Below are positions 20,175 through 28,906 of a DNA stretch of 40,310 nt, in pieces (within the stretch, counting starts at the first letter, position 1; every line of letters begins with the position of its first letter). Below the pieces are notes generated by a model. The model made no database searches and was not told the origin of the DNA. It worked only from the letters and a program-made list of their open reading frames with translations. Source of the stretch: Ignavibacteria bacterium (GTDB lineage: Bacteria > Bacteroidota > Ignavibacteria > Kapaibacteriales > Kapaibacteriaceae). Made by a program: the position numbers and the translations under genes. The DNA is taken from assembly GCA_947458785.1 (NCBI GenBank), contig CANGZU010000006.1, positions 1 to 40,310 on the forward strand, in the 5' to 3' direction.

Positions 20175-21608
20175 ATGCTACTACGATCATTGATCCTCGT
20201 TGTATCGGTAGCAGGCTCGCTGCTACTGCAGAGTTGTATGAGTATCACGCGAACAGAGCGAGATCTCTACACCAAGATCGACCTTGACACGCTTGTAACA
20301 AAGCGTGTGCAGAATGCACCGGGTGAGCGCAACAACGGCATCATCTTTCCCTCAACTACGACAGAATCGCGCGAGCGAGACATCAATCGATACGACAGCT
20401 TGGCCGTGCGAGAGTATCCAGCATTCATTCGTCTGGGATTGTTCGAGGGCATCGGAACAATTGGCTCATCAATCGCCGGAGCGCCAAGCGCACAACGCGG
20501 TGCATTTGGCTTGTTTTACGGGATAAACGATCTCTTGTTCGGACGTCAAGATGATTCATCAACGCAGATCTTCGATGGATACATCCATCGCATCGGCATC
20601 ATTGAGTGGAAGCTCCCACTCTTTGGTAATTCTCCCGACTGGACGTGGGGTGTTACCGCTTATGAAAACATGCGGGCGGATGCCGACAACTCGTTGACCG
20701 GAATTGGGGTACTTACAGTTTCGAAGCGATTCTACTATCGCAGCAAGATCCCCTACATGGCGATACGTCCATCGATCTCTCTTTCGGCATTTCCCTCGCA
20801 GTACGTGAATACAAGTGTTTCTGCGGACCTTGGCAGTATCGGCGGGATGAATCTGCGTGCATATGCTGGATATGCATTTGGCGGCGGGTTCCGTTCAGGT
20901 GGACGTCGTGATCCTGTTTCGTATCAGTCGATCAACTTTCCGTATTTCGGCTTAGGCGTCTCAACGCTTGATTTTCTCAATCGTGAAGAAGAAACACAGA
21001 CCGAATGGAAATACCATGAACATTCGGCTTGGCAGGTAGGTGCCGCCGAGTTTACGTTCGTTGGTAGCGATGCTGACCGCTCATTCTTTTCACCGCAGCT
21101 ATCGGGCGATGCCGCGCCAACTGTTAAAGGCGGAACATTTCGATTTGCCATCGCAGATCTTGCTTTACCAGTCCTCGGCTATAAGCTGTCCGTTGGAACG
21201 TCGCTCTTCCATGCCCTCATGCTGGGTCCGTCAGAGTACGGCATAGGCGTACTACCGATTCGATTTACCTATCATTGGTTCCCATTCAAGACAGACCTTC
21301 GCGTTGATCCGTTTGTTGAAGTCAGCTATGCCCCCTCAACATTTGCCCATATAGGTTTGCGCTCTTCGATACCTGTTAGCGAGCAGATGAGCATCGTTCT
21401 CATCGCTGGCTATGTTCAGGGCAATACCGGATCATCAATCCCTGGCCTCGACGGACAAGGCTATTCATTTGTCACCGATCGAATCGGCAATGTCACGGCG
21501 GCAGATCCAAGTTATCGGGCATTCTATATCGGCATCGGTACGAGTCTCTACGACAGGCTGTTCAGACGTGACGAGTTGCGCTACGGCAAGGGATATCCGC
21601 ATGAATAA
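20175..21608 (+). CDS. Predicted outer-membrane lipoprotein, unknown function
   Basis: MLLRSLILVVSVAGSLLLQSCMSITRTERD lipobox; beta-barrel-like alternating C-terminal half. Track ORF begins upstream at 19929, inside the FAH gene. Confidence 0.75.
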   Translation: MLLRSLILVVSVAGSLLLQSCMSITRTERDLYTKIDLDTLVTKRVQNAPGERNNGIIFPSTTTESRERDINRYDSLAVREYPAFIRLGLFEGIGTIGSSIAGAPSAQRGAFGLFYGINDLLFGRQDDSSTQIFDGYIHRIGIIEWKLPLFGNSPDWTWGVTAYENMRADADNSLTGIGVLTVSKRFYYRSKIPYMAIRPSISLSAFPSQYVNTSVSADLGSIGGMNLRAYAGYAFGGGFRSGGRRDPVSYQSINFPYFGLGVSTLDFLNREEETQTEWKYHEHSAWQVGAAEFTFVGSDADRSFFSPQLSGDAAPTVKGGTFRFAIADLALPVLGYKLSVGTSLFHALMLGPSEYGIGVLPIRFTYHWFPFKTDLRVDPFVEVSYAPSTFAHIGLRSSIPVSEQMSIVLIAGYVQGNTGSSIPGLDGQGYSFVTDRIGNVTAADPSYRAFYIGIGTSLYDRLFRRDELRYGKGYPHE

Positions 21609-22164
21609 GAGCGTTATAGCCATCATGAGTATAGTCCTGATTGTGACAGCGTGCTCAAACACGCGATTCACAATGCACGACAATGCGTTCACACCAACAC
21701 ATGTTGCAATACTGAAGAATGTTAGCGCAGTAGAACGAACGGCAACAAATGCAGTGCGTCTCAAGGGTCAAAGCAAAGTTGGTCTTCGAGCAACACGCTT
21801 TACCGAACACTTGTTCTCAACGGAAATCATCCGATCAACGGGTGATCCGATGACCATACAGATTCGCACAACGCCGTATGACGACTCACTGCTTGCAATG
21901 CCAGGCATCACCCTCATCGTTGCATCGGATTCGACTACACTGATCAATCAGCAAGACACATCAACGCACTACACGCCCCTTCCCATAGGCAAGCCATTCC
22001 TGCTCGAGATCAAGCACGACGGAGCATTGTTTGACCTACAGATTGGGCACACCCACTTGGGTCTTCAGCACACTACGTTGCCAAATACAGAGTGGGTGTT
22101 GATTGGTTTGCCGCGAAGCGGCAGCGTCCTTGTTGGTGATCCACGATTTATTTTTGGCTATTGA
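21601..22164 (+). CDS. Small predicted lipoprotein, unknown function
   Basis: MNKSVIAIMSIVLIVTACSNTRF lipobox; start overlaps the end of the preceding gene. Confidence 0.7.
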   Translation: MNKSVIAIMSIVLIVTACSNTRFTMHDNAFTPTHVAILKNVSAVERTATNAVRLKGQSKVGLRATRFTEHLFSTEIIRSTGDPMTIQIRTTPYDDSLLAMPGITLIVASDSTTLINQQDTSTHYTPLPIGKPFLLEIKHDGALFDLQIGHTHLGLQHTTLPNTEWVLIGLPRSGSVLVGDPRFIFGY

Positions 22165-22191
22165 TTGACCCTTCATAACGGATTGGAATTC

Positions 22192-23568
22192 ATGTCTGAA
22201 CGCATCACGATTGTCGGCGCAGGTCTCGTAGGCTCATTACTCGGTACCGTCCTAGCAAAAAGGGGCTATTCAGTTCGCATCTTCGAACGCAGACCAGATA
22301 TGCGCACATCGACTGGTTACGCGGGAAGATCTATCAACCTTGCCATGTCGGATCGCGGTCTGCGAGCACTTGAGACTGCTGGACTTGCTGACGACATTCG
22401 TGCGATTGCCATCCCCATGCATGGTCGCATGATGCATGACAAGCAAGGCGTGCAGACCTATCAGCCATACGGCAAAGAGGGACAATTCATCAACAGCGTA
22501 TCGCGTGGAGACCTTAACAAGGTTCTCATGACGGCAGCTGAGCGACATGGTGTAGAGATCATTTTCAATGCACGATGCACAGACATCAATGTCGAGTCCG
22601 CTTCTGCAACATTTGAACTCCCCACTGGTGAAGTCATTCTGTCCGAAGCAGACGTGCTGTTTGGTGCAGATGGTGCTTTTAGCGCTGTGCGAAGCAACCT
22701 TCAAGTTCGAGACCGCTTCAATTACTCGCAGCATTACATTGACCACGGATACAAGGAACTCCACATCCCAGCCGATGATGCAGGTGGCTTCCGTCTTGAA
22801 AAGAATGTTCTGCACATCTGGCCTCGACGGAGCTTCATGATGATCGGGCTGCCAAACCCTGATGGATCATTTACGCTAACGCTGTTCTTTGCCCACAACG
22901 GTTCTCCATCATTCGAGGAGCTAACGACCCGAGAAGCTGTCATGGAATTCTTCAATGAACAGTTTCCCAACGCAGTCCCGATGATGCCGACGTTGCTTGA
23001 TGACTTCTTTACGAACCCTGAGTCATCGCTTGTTACTGTACGCTGCAGTCCATGGGTCTTTAACGGCAAGGTTGCGCTCATCGGCGATGCAGCTCACGCC
23101 ATCGTTCCATTCTACGGTCAAGGCATGAATTGCGGCTTCGAAGACTGCAATGTTCTGATCGAGTGCCTTGAACATCACCACGGCAACTGGGACCAGACAC
23201 TTGAGACATACGCACGTCTGCGTAAACCAGCCGGAGATGCAATCGCTGATCTTGCTCTAGAAAACTTCATTGAGATGCGCGACAAGGTTGCCGATGCACG
23301 CTTCCTTTGGAGAAAGAAGATTGAAGCATGGATCCACGAGCAATATCCAGCAAAGCTCATCCCACTCTATACGATGGTAACGTTCTCTGCGCATATCCCC
23401 TACAACGAAGCTCTCCGCATAGGGCGTGAGCAGGATGTGCTCATGGAAGAGATCATGTCTATTCCATCTGTCATCAACGACTGGACGTCCGACGAAGCCC
23501 GTCAGGCAATTCGCGATATCATGGAGTCACGAGCAGACATTGCGATCGCCTCTGGCTCCCCCTCGTAA
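22192..23568 (+). CDS. kmo: Kynurenine 3-monooxygenase-like FAD monooxygenase
   Basis: MSERITIVGAGLVGSLLGTVLAKRGYSVRIFERRPDMR...GRSINLAMSDRGLRAL...MHGRMMH...ALIGDAAHAIVPFYGQGMNCGFEDCNVL. Confidence 0.92.
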   Translation: MSERITIVGAGLVGSLLGTVLAKRGYSVRIFERRPDMRTSTGYAGRSINLAMSDRGLRALETAGLADDIRAIAIPMHGRMMHDKQGVQTYQPYGKEGQFINSVSRGDLNKVLMTAAERHGVEIIFNARCTDINVESASATFELPTGEVILSEADVLFGADGAFSAVRSNLQVRDRFNYSQHYIDHGYKELHIPADDAGGFRLEKNVLHIWPRRSFMMIGLPNPDGSFTLTLFFAHNGSPSFEELTTREAVMEFFNEQFPNAVPMMPTLLDDFFTNPESSLVTVRCSPWVFNGKVALIGDAAHAIVPFYGQGMNCGFEDCNVLIECLEHHHGNWDQTLETYARLRKPAGDAIADLALENFIEMRDKVADARFLWRKKIEAWIHEQYPAKLIPLYTMVTFSAHIPYNEALRIGREQDVLMEEIMSIPSVINDWTSDEARQAIRDIMESRADIAIASGSPS

Positions 23569-23573
23569 CTCGT

Positions 23574-23692
23574 CATTGGTCATTGGTCATTCGTCATTGG
23601 TCATTCGTCATTGGTCATTCGTCATTGGTCATTCGTCATTGGTCATTGGTCATTCGTCATTCGTCATTGGTCATTGGTCATTCGTCATTGGT
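23574..23692. repeat. Heptanucleotide tandem array, 17 perfect units of CATT[G/C]GT
   Basis: Read directly: CATTGGT/CATTCGT in order G G C G C G C G C G G C C G G C G (variable 5th base), preceded by a partial unit CGT at 23571-23573. Fills the space between kmo stop (23566-23568) and the convergent gene's stop (23692-23694). Confidence 0.98.
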
Positions 23693-26232
23693 CACCGTCC
23701 CACAACCACAGATCCAACCCATTGTCCGGCTGGTGTTGTAACGACAATCGAATAGACGCCTTCGGCAAGGGTTTGAACGTCGAGGACTTGTTCGCGCTCA
23801 GATTCCTTTACAATGCGGCCATGCACATCGTAGATGCGCGATGACGCAATAGGCGCAAGGGATTCATCGACATCAATCATAAGGCTTGTTGATGCCGGCA
23901 GGGGGCGAATACGAACTACAGGTCCGTCGAGAAGGGTGATCGGCCGCGATACTGGGTGACAAATTGCCTTAACCACAAGCCAGCCAGGAACCTTCGTGAT
24001 ACGTGGAGTTCGGCTGATCTGTATCCATTCAACTGTATCGATAACTATGGCAGATGTATCGAATGGGGCAAGCAGCGTTGAACCAAGGATCTCTGTGCAC
24101 GCAGAGGGTGTACGTGTAATGTTAACATCCGACACATCGATAACGACACTGCGCATCTTCGTGACTGCATCAAGAGATGTGGAGACAATAGTCCCCTTCG
24201 TTACTCCGGTTGGTACATAGAGGCGTGAGTCAATGCGCACGTGAATGCGCGCCGAAGCCCCTGTAATCTCGGGAGTTGGAGAATCATGCTGAAAGCTAAT
24301 AGGAATGGCAACGTTTGACTTACCTGCTTTATCGACCACCTTGCCGGCAATCACAAATGCATGTTCTGCATTGATGGTTGCACGAACCGGAACGAAACGT
24401 TTGCCAGGACATGGCTGCGAGACAACGATCTCGAGAGAGTCATTGATGGTCGCATCAACGGCACCAGTGATCTCAAGCTCAACCTCAATGCTGTCGCGCG
24501 CAAGATCGATCGGGAATGTTGTTGGCCGAATCAATCGAACTCCTTGCGGGGGAATGATATCGGTGATCGTTACAGAGCCTTCACCCGAATGCTTCATCCA
24601 AGCAGACACACGCGAAACACTTCCAATCTCTATCACTCCAAAGTCGATTAATGTCTTTGAGACAAGCGGCCATAATGGAAGCTCCCACACAGTAAGGGAT
24701 GCCGACTGGTTGCTGCAGCCACTGCTATCGGTTACTTGAACGCTGTATACACCCTGATTGCGCACAACGATTGAGGGTGTTGTCTGGCCTGTATTCCATT
24801 GATAGCGTCGAAACCCCGGCGTGGCAGAGATCACAACAGAGTCGCCCTTGCAAAACGTTGCGCGTCCCTGAATCTGAAGCGCAACGCGCGAGTATGTTCT
24901 CCACTGGAAGGGAGCAATCACTACACCTGTGTCTCCTTCTGTAGCTCCCCATGGACTCCGAAACACCGAACTGCCCGTTTCAGGAGAGACATGCACGCCC
25001 GGCTTTCCACCAGCAATAAGGGGCTTTACTGTTGCATGATTTCGCGTCATCGCAACGACCCCTCCCGCACCACCAGCTCCCGGACCATTCGATTGATAGC
25101 GCGCGCCCTGATGTCCACCATTGCCACCTTGTACGTCAACCGTGAGCTGACCCGTAACAACACCGACATCGATGACTGCCGTGCCGCCGGCACCGGCTCC
25201 ACCTGCACCATCACCAGGTTGCAGTGCCGCACCATTCTTCCAAGCCGCTGTGTCGGCAACAGAGAGACCTCGGCTTGCGATCACACCCTTATTTACAAGA
25301 AGTGTCTGCGCCCTTACGAACACGATCCCACCACCGGCACTGCCGTTTGTTCCCTGCTGATTGTTCTGATGCGCGCCGCCACCGCCACCGCCCATGAAGA
25401 AGTGCTGCTTCTGAACATGAGTTGCGAGTGAAGCTCCGCCTTGGCCTCCAGCGAGTTGATACGGATTGCACCATGAGTTGGCATCACCACCACGTCCACC
25501 ACGTCCACCGTTACCACCGCCACCGCCCCCTGCATTTGCGCCGTTACCACCACCAGCACCATTTGCTGCAGCTGATCGCGCGGCTGAAAGCTCTGCCAGC
25601 GGCGGACCCCAGATTCCCTCGCCTTTCTCTCCAGCAGCACCACTTGCATAGGGTACGGCCCAAATCGTAGTGCCGCACGTGTCCTTTTGAACCGATACTC
25701 TTCCACCACGAAAACCTGCACCCGTAGCATCGATGTTGGCATCGAGGACGAGCACTCGGTCCGCGTCAATGGCGATCACTCCACCCGTTACGCCATTCCA
25801 TGGCTTCGCATACACCGTGCCAACGATCTGAGCATCGCCATAGCGCTGCACACGAACGAGCTGCACGGCTCCGCGCACGCTGTACTCGTGCACCCATGGC
25901 TGCACAAAGACAACGGTGTCGTTGTTGACGCGTTCTACGTCGAGATACTCAGCTGCACCGGCGCCTTCAAGAGCCAACACCAAGCCAAACGTTGAATCAG
26001 GAGTTTGCGTAATGCGAGCCCCCTGCATCTGGATCATGACAACACGACTTCCAGCCTTGAGTGCAGATGCATTTACTGTTCGAACGGAGCGAGTGCAGGG
26101 AAGGATCTCGGCCACAGCCTCATACGAGTTCACGATTCCAGAGACCTGTTCGCAGGCAACGGGTATCTGCGTCCACAATGTTGATGGACACAGCCAAAGA
26201 AGTGTTGCGATGGTGGTTGCGAGAATTCTCAT
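23692..26232 (-). CDS. Large secreted glycine-rich protein with T9SS type A-like C-terminal sorting domain
   Basis: Start MRILATTIATLLWLCPSTLWTQ at 26232; GGGNGANAGGGGGGNGGRGGRGGDANSWCNPYQLAGGQGGAS...FFMGGGGGGAHQNNQQGTNGSAGGG; YQWNTGQTTPSIVVRNQGVYSVQVTDSSGC; C-term SSRIYDVHGRIVKESEREQVLDVQTLAEGVYSIVVTTPAGQWVGSVVVGR. Confidence 0.87.
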   Translation of the reverse strand: MRILATTIATLLWLCPSTLWTQIPVACEQVSGIVNSYEAVAEILPCTRSVRTVNASALKAGSRVVMIQMQGARITQTPDSTFGLVLALEGAGAAEYLDVERVNNDTVVFVQPWVHEYSVRGAVQLVRVQRYGDAQIVGTVYAKPWNGVTGGVIAIDADRVLVLDANIDATGAGFRGGRVSVQKDTCGTTIWAVPYASGAAGEKGEGIWGPPLAELSAARSAAANGAGGGNGANAGGGGGGNGGRGGRGGDANSWCNPYQLAGGQGGASLATHVQKQHFFMGGGGGGAHQNNQQGTNGSAGGGIVFVRAQTLLVNKGVIASRGLSVADTAAWKNGAALQPGDGAGGAGAGGTAVIDVGVVTGQLTVDVQGGNGGHQGARYQSNGPGAGGAGGVVAMTRNHATVKPLIAGGKPGVHVSPETGSSVFRSPWGATEGDTGVVIAPFQWRTYSRVALQIQGRATFCKGDSVVISATPGFRRYQWNTGQTTPSIVVRNQGVYSVQVTDSSGCSNQSASLTVWELPLWPLVSKTLIDFGVIEIGSVSRVSAWMKHSGEGSVTITDIIPPQGVRLIRPTTFPIDLARDSIEVELEITGAVDATINDSLEIVVSQPCPGKRFVPVRATINAEHAFVIAGKVVDKAGKSNVAIPISFQHDSPTPEITGASARIHVRIDSRLYVPTGVTKGTIVSTSLDAVTKMRSVVIDVSDVNITRTPSACTEILGSTLLAPFDTSAIVIDTVEWIQISRTPRITKVPGWLVVKAICHPVSRPITLLDGPVVRIRPLPASTSLMIDVDESLAPIASSRIYDVHGRIVKESEREQVLDVQTLAEGVYSIVVTTPAGQWVGSVVVGR

Positions 26233-26267
26233 TGTATCAAGACTGCAAATTACCCATCTTGAGTTCC

Positions 26268-27206
26268 ATGAGGATGATTCGTCCACGCGCCCTATCCAAG
26301 CGTGCTACAATTGGCATTGTTTCGCCTTCGTCTCCGCAGCGCGACGAAGCACGCCTCCACCGAGGCATTGCCTACCTCGAGTCACTTGGTTATCACGTAA
26401 AGCTTGGCAAGCATGTTCTTGCAAGGCATGGTGGCTATCTAGCCGGAACAGATCGTGAACGTGCGCAGGACCTTCATGCAATGTTCGCCGATCCGTCGGT
26501 CGATGCCATCTTCTGTTCTCGAGGGGGCTACGGCTGCGCACGCATTCTGCCGCTCTTGGACTATCGACTTATCCGTAAGAATCCAAAGATCTTTGTTGGT
26601 TTCAGCGACGTCACATCGCTTCAACTGGCCATCTGGAAACATGCTCGACTCGTTACGTTTAGCGGTGCGATGCCAAGCGTTGATATGGCAGATCGGTTTG
26701 ACGCCGTCTCAGAGGAGTTCTTCTGGCGCATTCTCACTTCGCGCAAAGCTGCTGGCACCCTTCGGCAGCCATGGCCGATGCATACCATACGCCAAGGCGA
26801 GGCTGAGGGTCCACTTTTAGGTGGTAATCTCAGCGTCCTGACGAGTATCCTTGGTACCAACTACATGCCCTCGCTTCGAGGATCGGTGCTTGCTCTAGAG
26901 GACGTTGGCGAGGCAACCTATCGCATCGATCGCATGCTTACACAGCTTGCTCTTGCTAGTCGACGAACAAGGCCCTCTGGCATCTTGTACGGCTTTTGGT
27001 CGCAAGACGCACGTCAATACGGCACTACGCCACATCGTGAGGTATCGGAGGTCATCCACGACCGACTTGATCTTACTCGTGGCCCCGTTCTCTCAGAACT
27101 CATGTACGGTCACGAGTCCACAAAGTTCACCCTACCATTTGGCGTACGCGCCACCATCGATGGCAGTAAGGGGCTAGTCCGACTTACTGAAGCTGCCGTG
27201 GAATAG
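26268..27206 (+). CDS. Muramoyltetrapeptide (LD-) carboxypeptidase, peptidase family S66
   Basis: RATIGIVSPSSPQRDEARLHRGIAYLESLGY, DPSVDAIFCSRGGYGCARILPLLDY, NPKIFVGFSDVTSLQLAI, GPLLGGNLSVLTSILGT. Track ORF begins upstream at 26061. Confidence 0.92.
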   Translation: MRMIRPRALSKRATIGIVSPSSPQRDEARLHRGIAYLESLGYHVKLGKHVLARHGGYLAGTDRERAQDLHAMFADPSVDAIFCSRGGYGCARILPLLDYRLIRKNPKIFVGFSDVTSLQLAIWKHARLVTFSGAMPSVDMADRFDAVSEEFFWRILTSRKAAGTLRQPWPMHTIRQGEAEGPLLGGNLSVLTSILGTNYMPSLRGSVLALEDVGEATYRIDRMLTQLALASRRTRPSGILYGFWSQDARQYGTTPHREVSEVIHDRLDLTRGPVLSELMYGHESTKFTLPFGVRATIDGSKGLVRLTEAAVE

Positions 27207-28077
27207 CTTCTACAACGTCATTCATAAGCTGCAGCGGCATTGGCATCAACTCTGCTACACGCTGAGCATAGTGCGCATCGGAAAGAAGTGATCCATACCC
27301 AGTAACCACTACTGAGCCGCTCGAAACAAGTGATGTGCAAAGGAGCGCAAGTTCGCGGGCACCGTGGTCTCGAATCTGCTGCGCTACTTGATCACCTTCC
27401 AGCGCGTAGGTCAATACGGCAGCACCAATGCGTGAAATAGTCTGTAGTTGAGCTCCACGAAGCGCTTGGCGCACTTCGTCGGGGAAGTCTGCATCAACAC
27501 GCAGGTAATTCGCTACTGGACGAATCAGCAGCGTTGAAGGCCCCCTGCCGTCGAGCATGCGGGCAACTGCTGTGCAGGCCTGACGTCCAAGCCACATGCC
27601 TGAACCTGCATCATCGACAGTCGATCCCCAGCCCCCTGACCGATGCAGTGTCTTCTTAGGATCGCGATAGAGCGCTATCGAGCCAGTTCCAGCGATCAGT
27701 GCAACTCCTTCACTTGATCCATGGGACGCAAAATGCACCAGCTCGACGTCGCTCATTACGACTAGCTGGGTTGCATGTAAACCAACATACATGGACCATG
27801 ATTCTTTGAAGGAGGCCATGTAGGTATGCCGCTCCCGCGGAGTCCATACGCCAGCCATACCGATGATGACGACATCAAGTCCATCGTGCTGAGCATCATC
27901 TCCTACGATCACCGTTGTTGCAAGAAAAGAGCCGACCATCCGACAGAGCTCATCTGTCTGTTGGTCGGCTCGTGTTGGCCGTGCACTTGGGAGTAGAGTA
28001 CGCGCTACAATCTGACCACGAATGGCAACACCAACATCAGTTGATGTTCCACCACCGTCAATGATCAGCGCTCGCAT
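27184..28077 (-). CDS. BadF/BadG/BcrA/BcrD-type ATPase family, N-acetylglucosamine kinase-like
   Basis: RALIIDGGGTSTDVGVAIRGQIVARTLLPSARPTRAD; VALIAGTGSIALYRD; GGWGSTVDDAGSGMWLGRQA. Confidence 0.85.
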   Translation of the reverse strand: MRALIIDGGGTSTDVGVAIRGQIVARTLLPSARPTRADQQTDELCRMVGSFLATTVIVGDDAQHDGLDVVIIGMAGVWTPRERHTYMASFKESWSMYVGLHATQLVVMSDVELVHFASHGSSEGVALIAGTGSIALYRDPKKTLHRSGGWGSTVDDAGSGMWLGRQACTAVARMLDGRGPSTLLIRPVANYLRVDADFPDEVRQALRGAQLQTISRIGAAVLTYALEGDQVAQQIRDHGARELALLCTSLVSSGSVVVTGYGSLLSDAHYAQRVAELMPMPLQLMNDVVEAIPRQLQ

Positions 28078-28860
28078 TTAACCGGCCTTTGGCGGCTGCC
28101 ATGAACCACGCTTCCAGGATTGCAACTCGAGCGTCACAGATCCGATATAGACCTTCATCTTCGCCTTGATTGGAACGCGGGCCGCATCATCACTAAACCA
28201 TCCCTCAAAGCCCCCTGTCAGACCATAGACGCCTGTCCAGTTTGCTGTACCGTCAAAGTATGTCGTCATGATGGGATAGTTCACAGCGTCGATGTCTGTT
28301 GTTTGCTTCGTACCGCGGAAGTTGATGACTGTTGTTGCTGTGTCGCCCATGATCACTGTTGGGAGCTTGATTGACTTCTTGGCGCCTACCAGTGTGCGCG
28401 CCGCATAGAGAAGGGAGCTGCCGTCATTGCAGTACTTCTTGATACCGATCTCTTTCTTTTTGAGCAGCTTCTTATCACGATAGGTCTCCATCGTGAGATT
28501 CATCTTGCTGTAGTCGAAGAGATACTGATCGAATTCCCACAAATTCTCATCGATCTGCGTTGATGCATTGAAGTTGTAGCTGTAGGTGGCTGTCGAATCC
28601 ATCCATGATTGATAGATCGAGTGTAGCGAAACAAACGGGATGTTTGGATTCGAATTAATAAAGACCTTTACTTTGATGGCCTTTTTCCCTTCAAACGTTG
28701 TGTAGGGCTCAGTCAATGAACGTACGGTCCCGAGTGTGATACCTGCATAGGATACACGATAGGTGAGATCTTCGCCCGGATAGATAAAACTCTGGGCAAA
28801 CGACGTTGTTACTACCAGTAGGCCCATCAATAGGCTTACGAGCATTCGCTGAATAGTCAT
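28078..28860 (-). CDS. DUF3108-like exported protein
   Basis: Signal peptide; FIYPGEDLTYRVSYAGITLGTVRSL...PFVSLHSIYQSWMDSTATYSYNF...; LKVYIGSVTLELQSWKRG-like end. Confidence 0.7.
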   Translation of the reverse strand: MTIQRMLVSLLMGLLVVTTSFAQSFIYPGEDLTYRVSYAGITLGTVRSLTEPYTTFEGKKAIKVKVFINSNPNIPFVSLHSIYQSWMDSTATYSYNFNASTQIDENLWEFDQYLFDYSKMNLTMETYRDKKLLKKKEIGIKKYCNDGSSLLYAARTLVGAKKSIKLPTVIMGDTATTVINFRGTKQTTDIDAVNYPIMTTYFDGTANWTGVYGLTGGFEGWFSDDAARVPIKAKMKVYIGSVTLELQSWKRGSWQPPKAG

Positions 28861-28906
28861 CTATGATATCTGGTAAATGAGTGAACGAGTTATTGTGTCG
28901 GGCGGA

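Noticed and set aside
23574-23692. Possible CRISPR array
   Set aside because: Units are contiguous 7-mers with no spacers; a simple tandem repeat.
23426-23844. ORFs 23426-23755 and 23611-23844 (+) encoding LVIGHSSLVIRHWSF-type repeats
   Set aside because: They are translations of the 7-bp tandem array, which stays open in several frames; not credible proteins.
25422-25670. His-rich ORF (HHHHVHHVHRYHRHRP...)
   Set aside because: Out-of-frame antisense reading of the glycine-rich codons on the minus strand.
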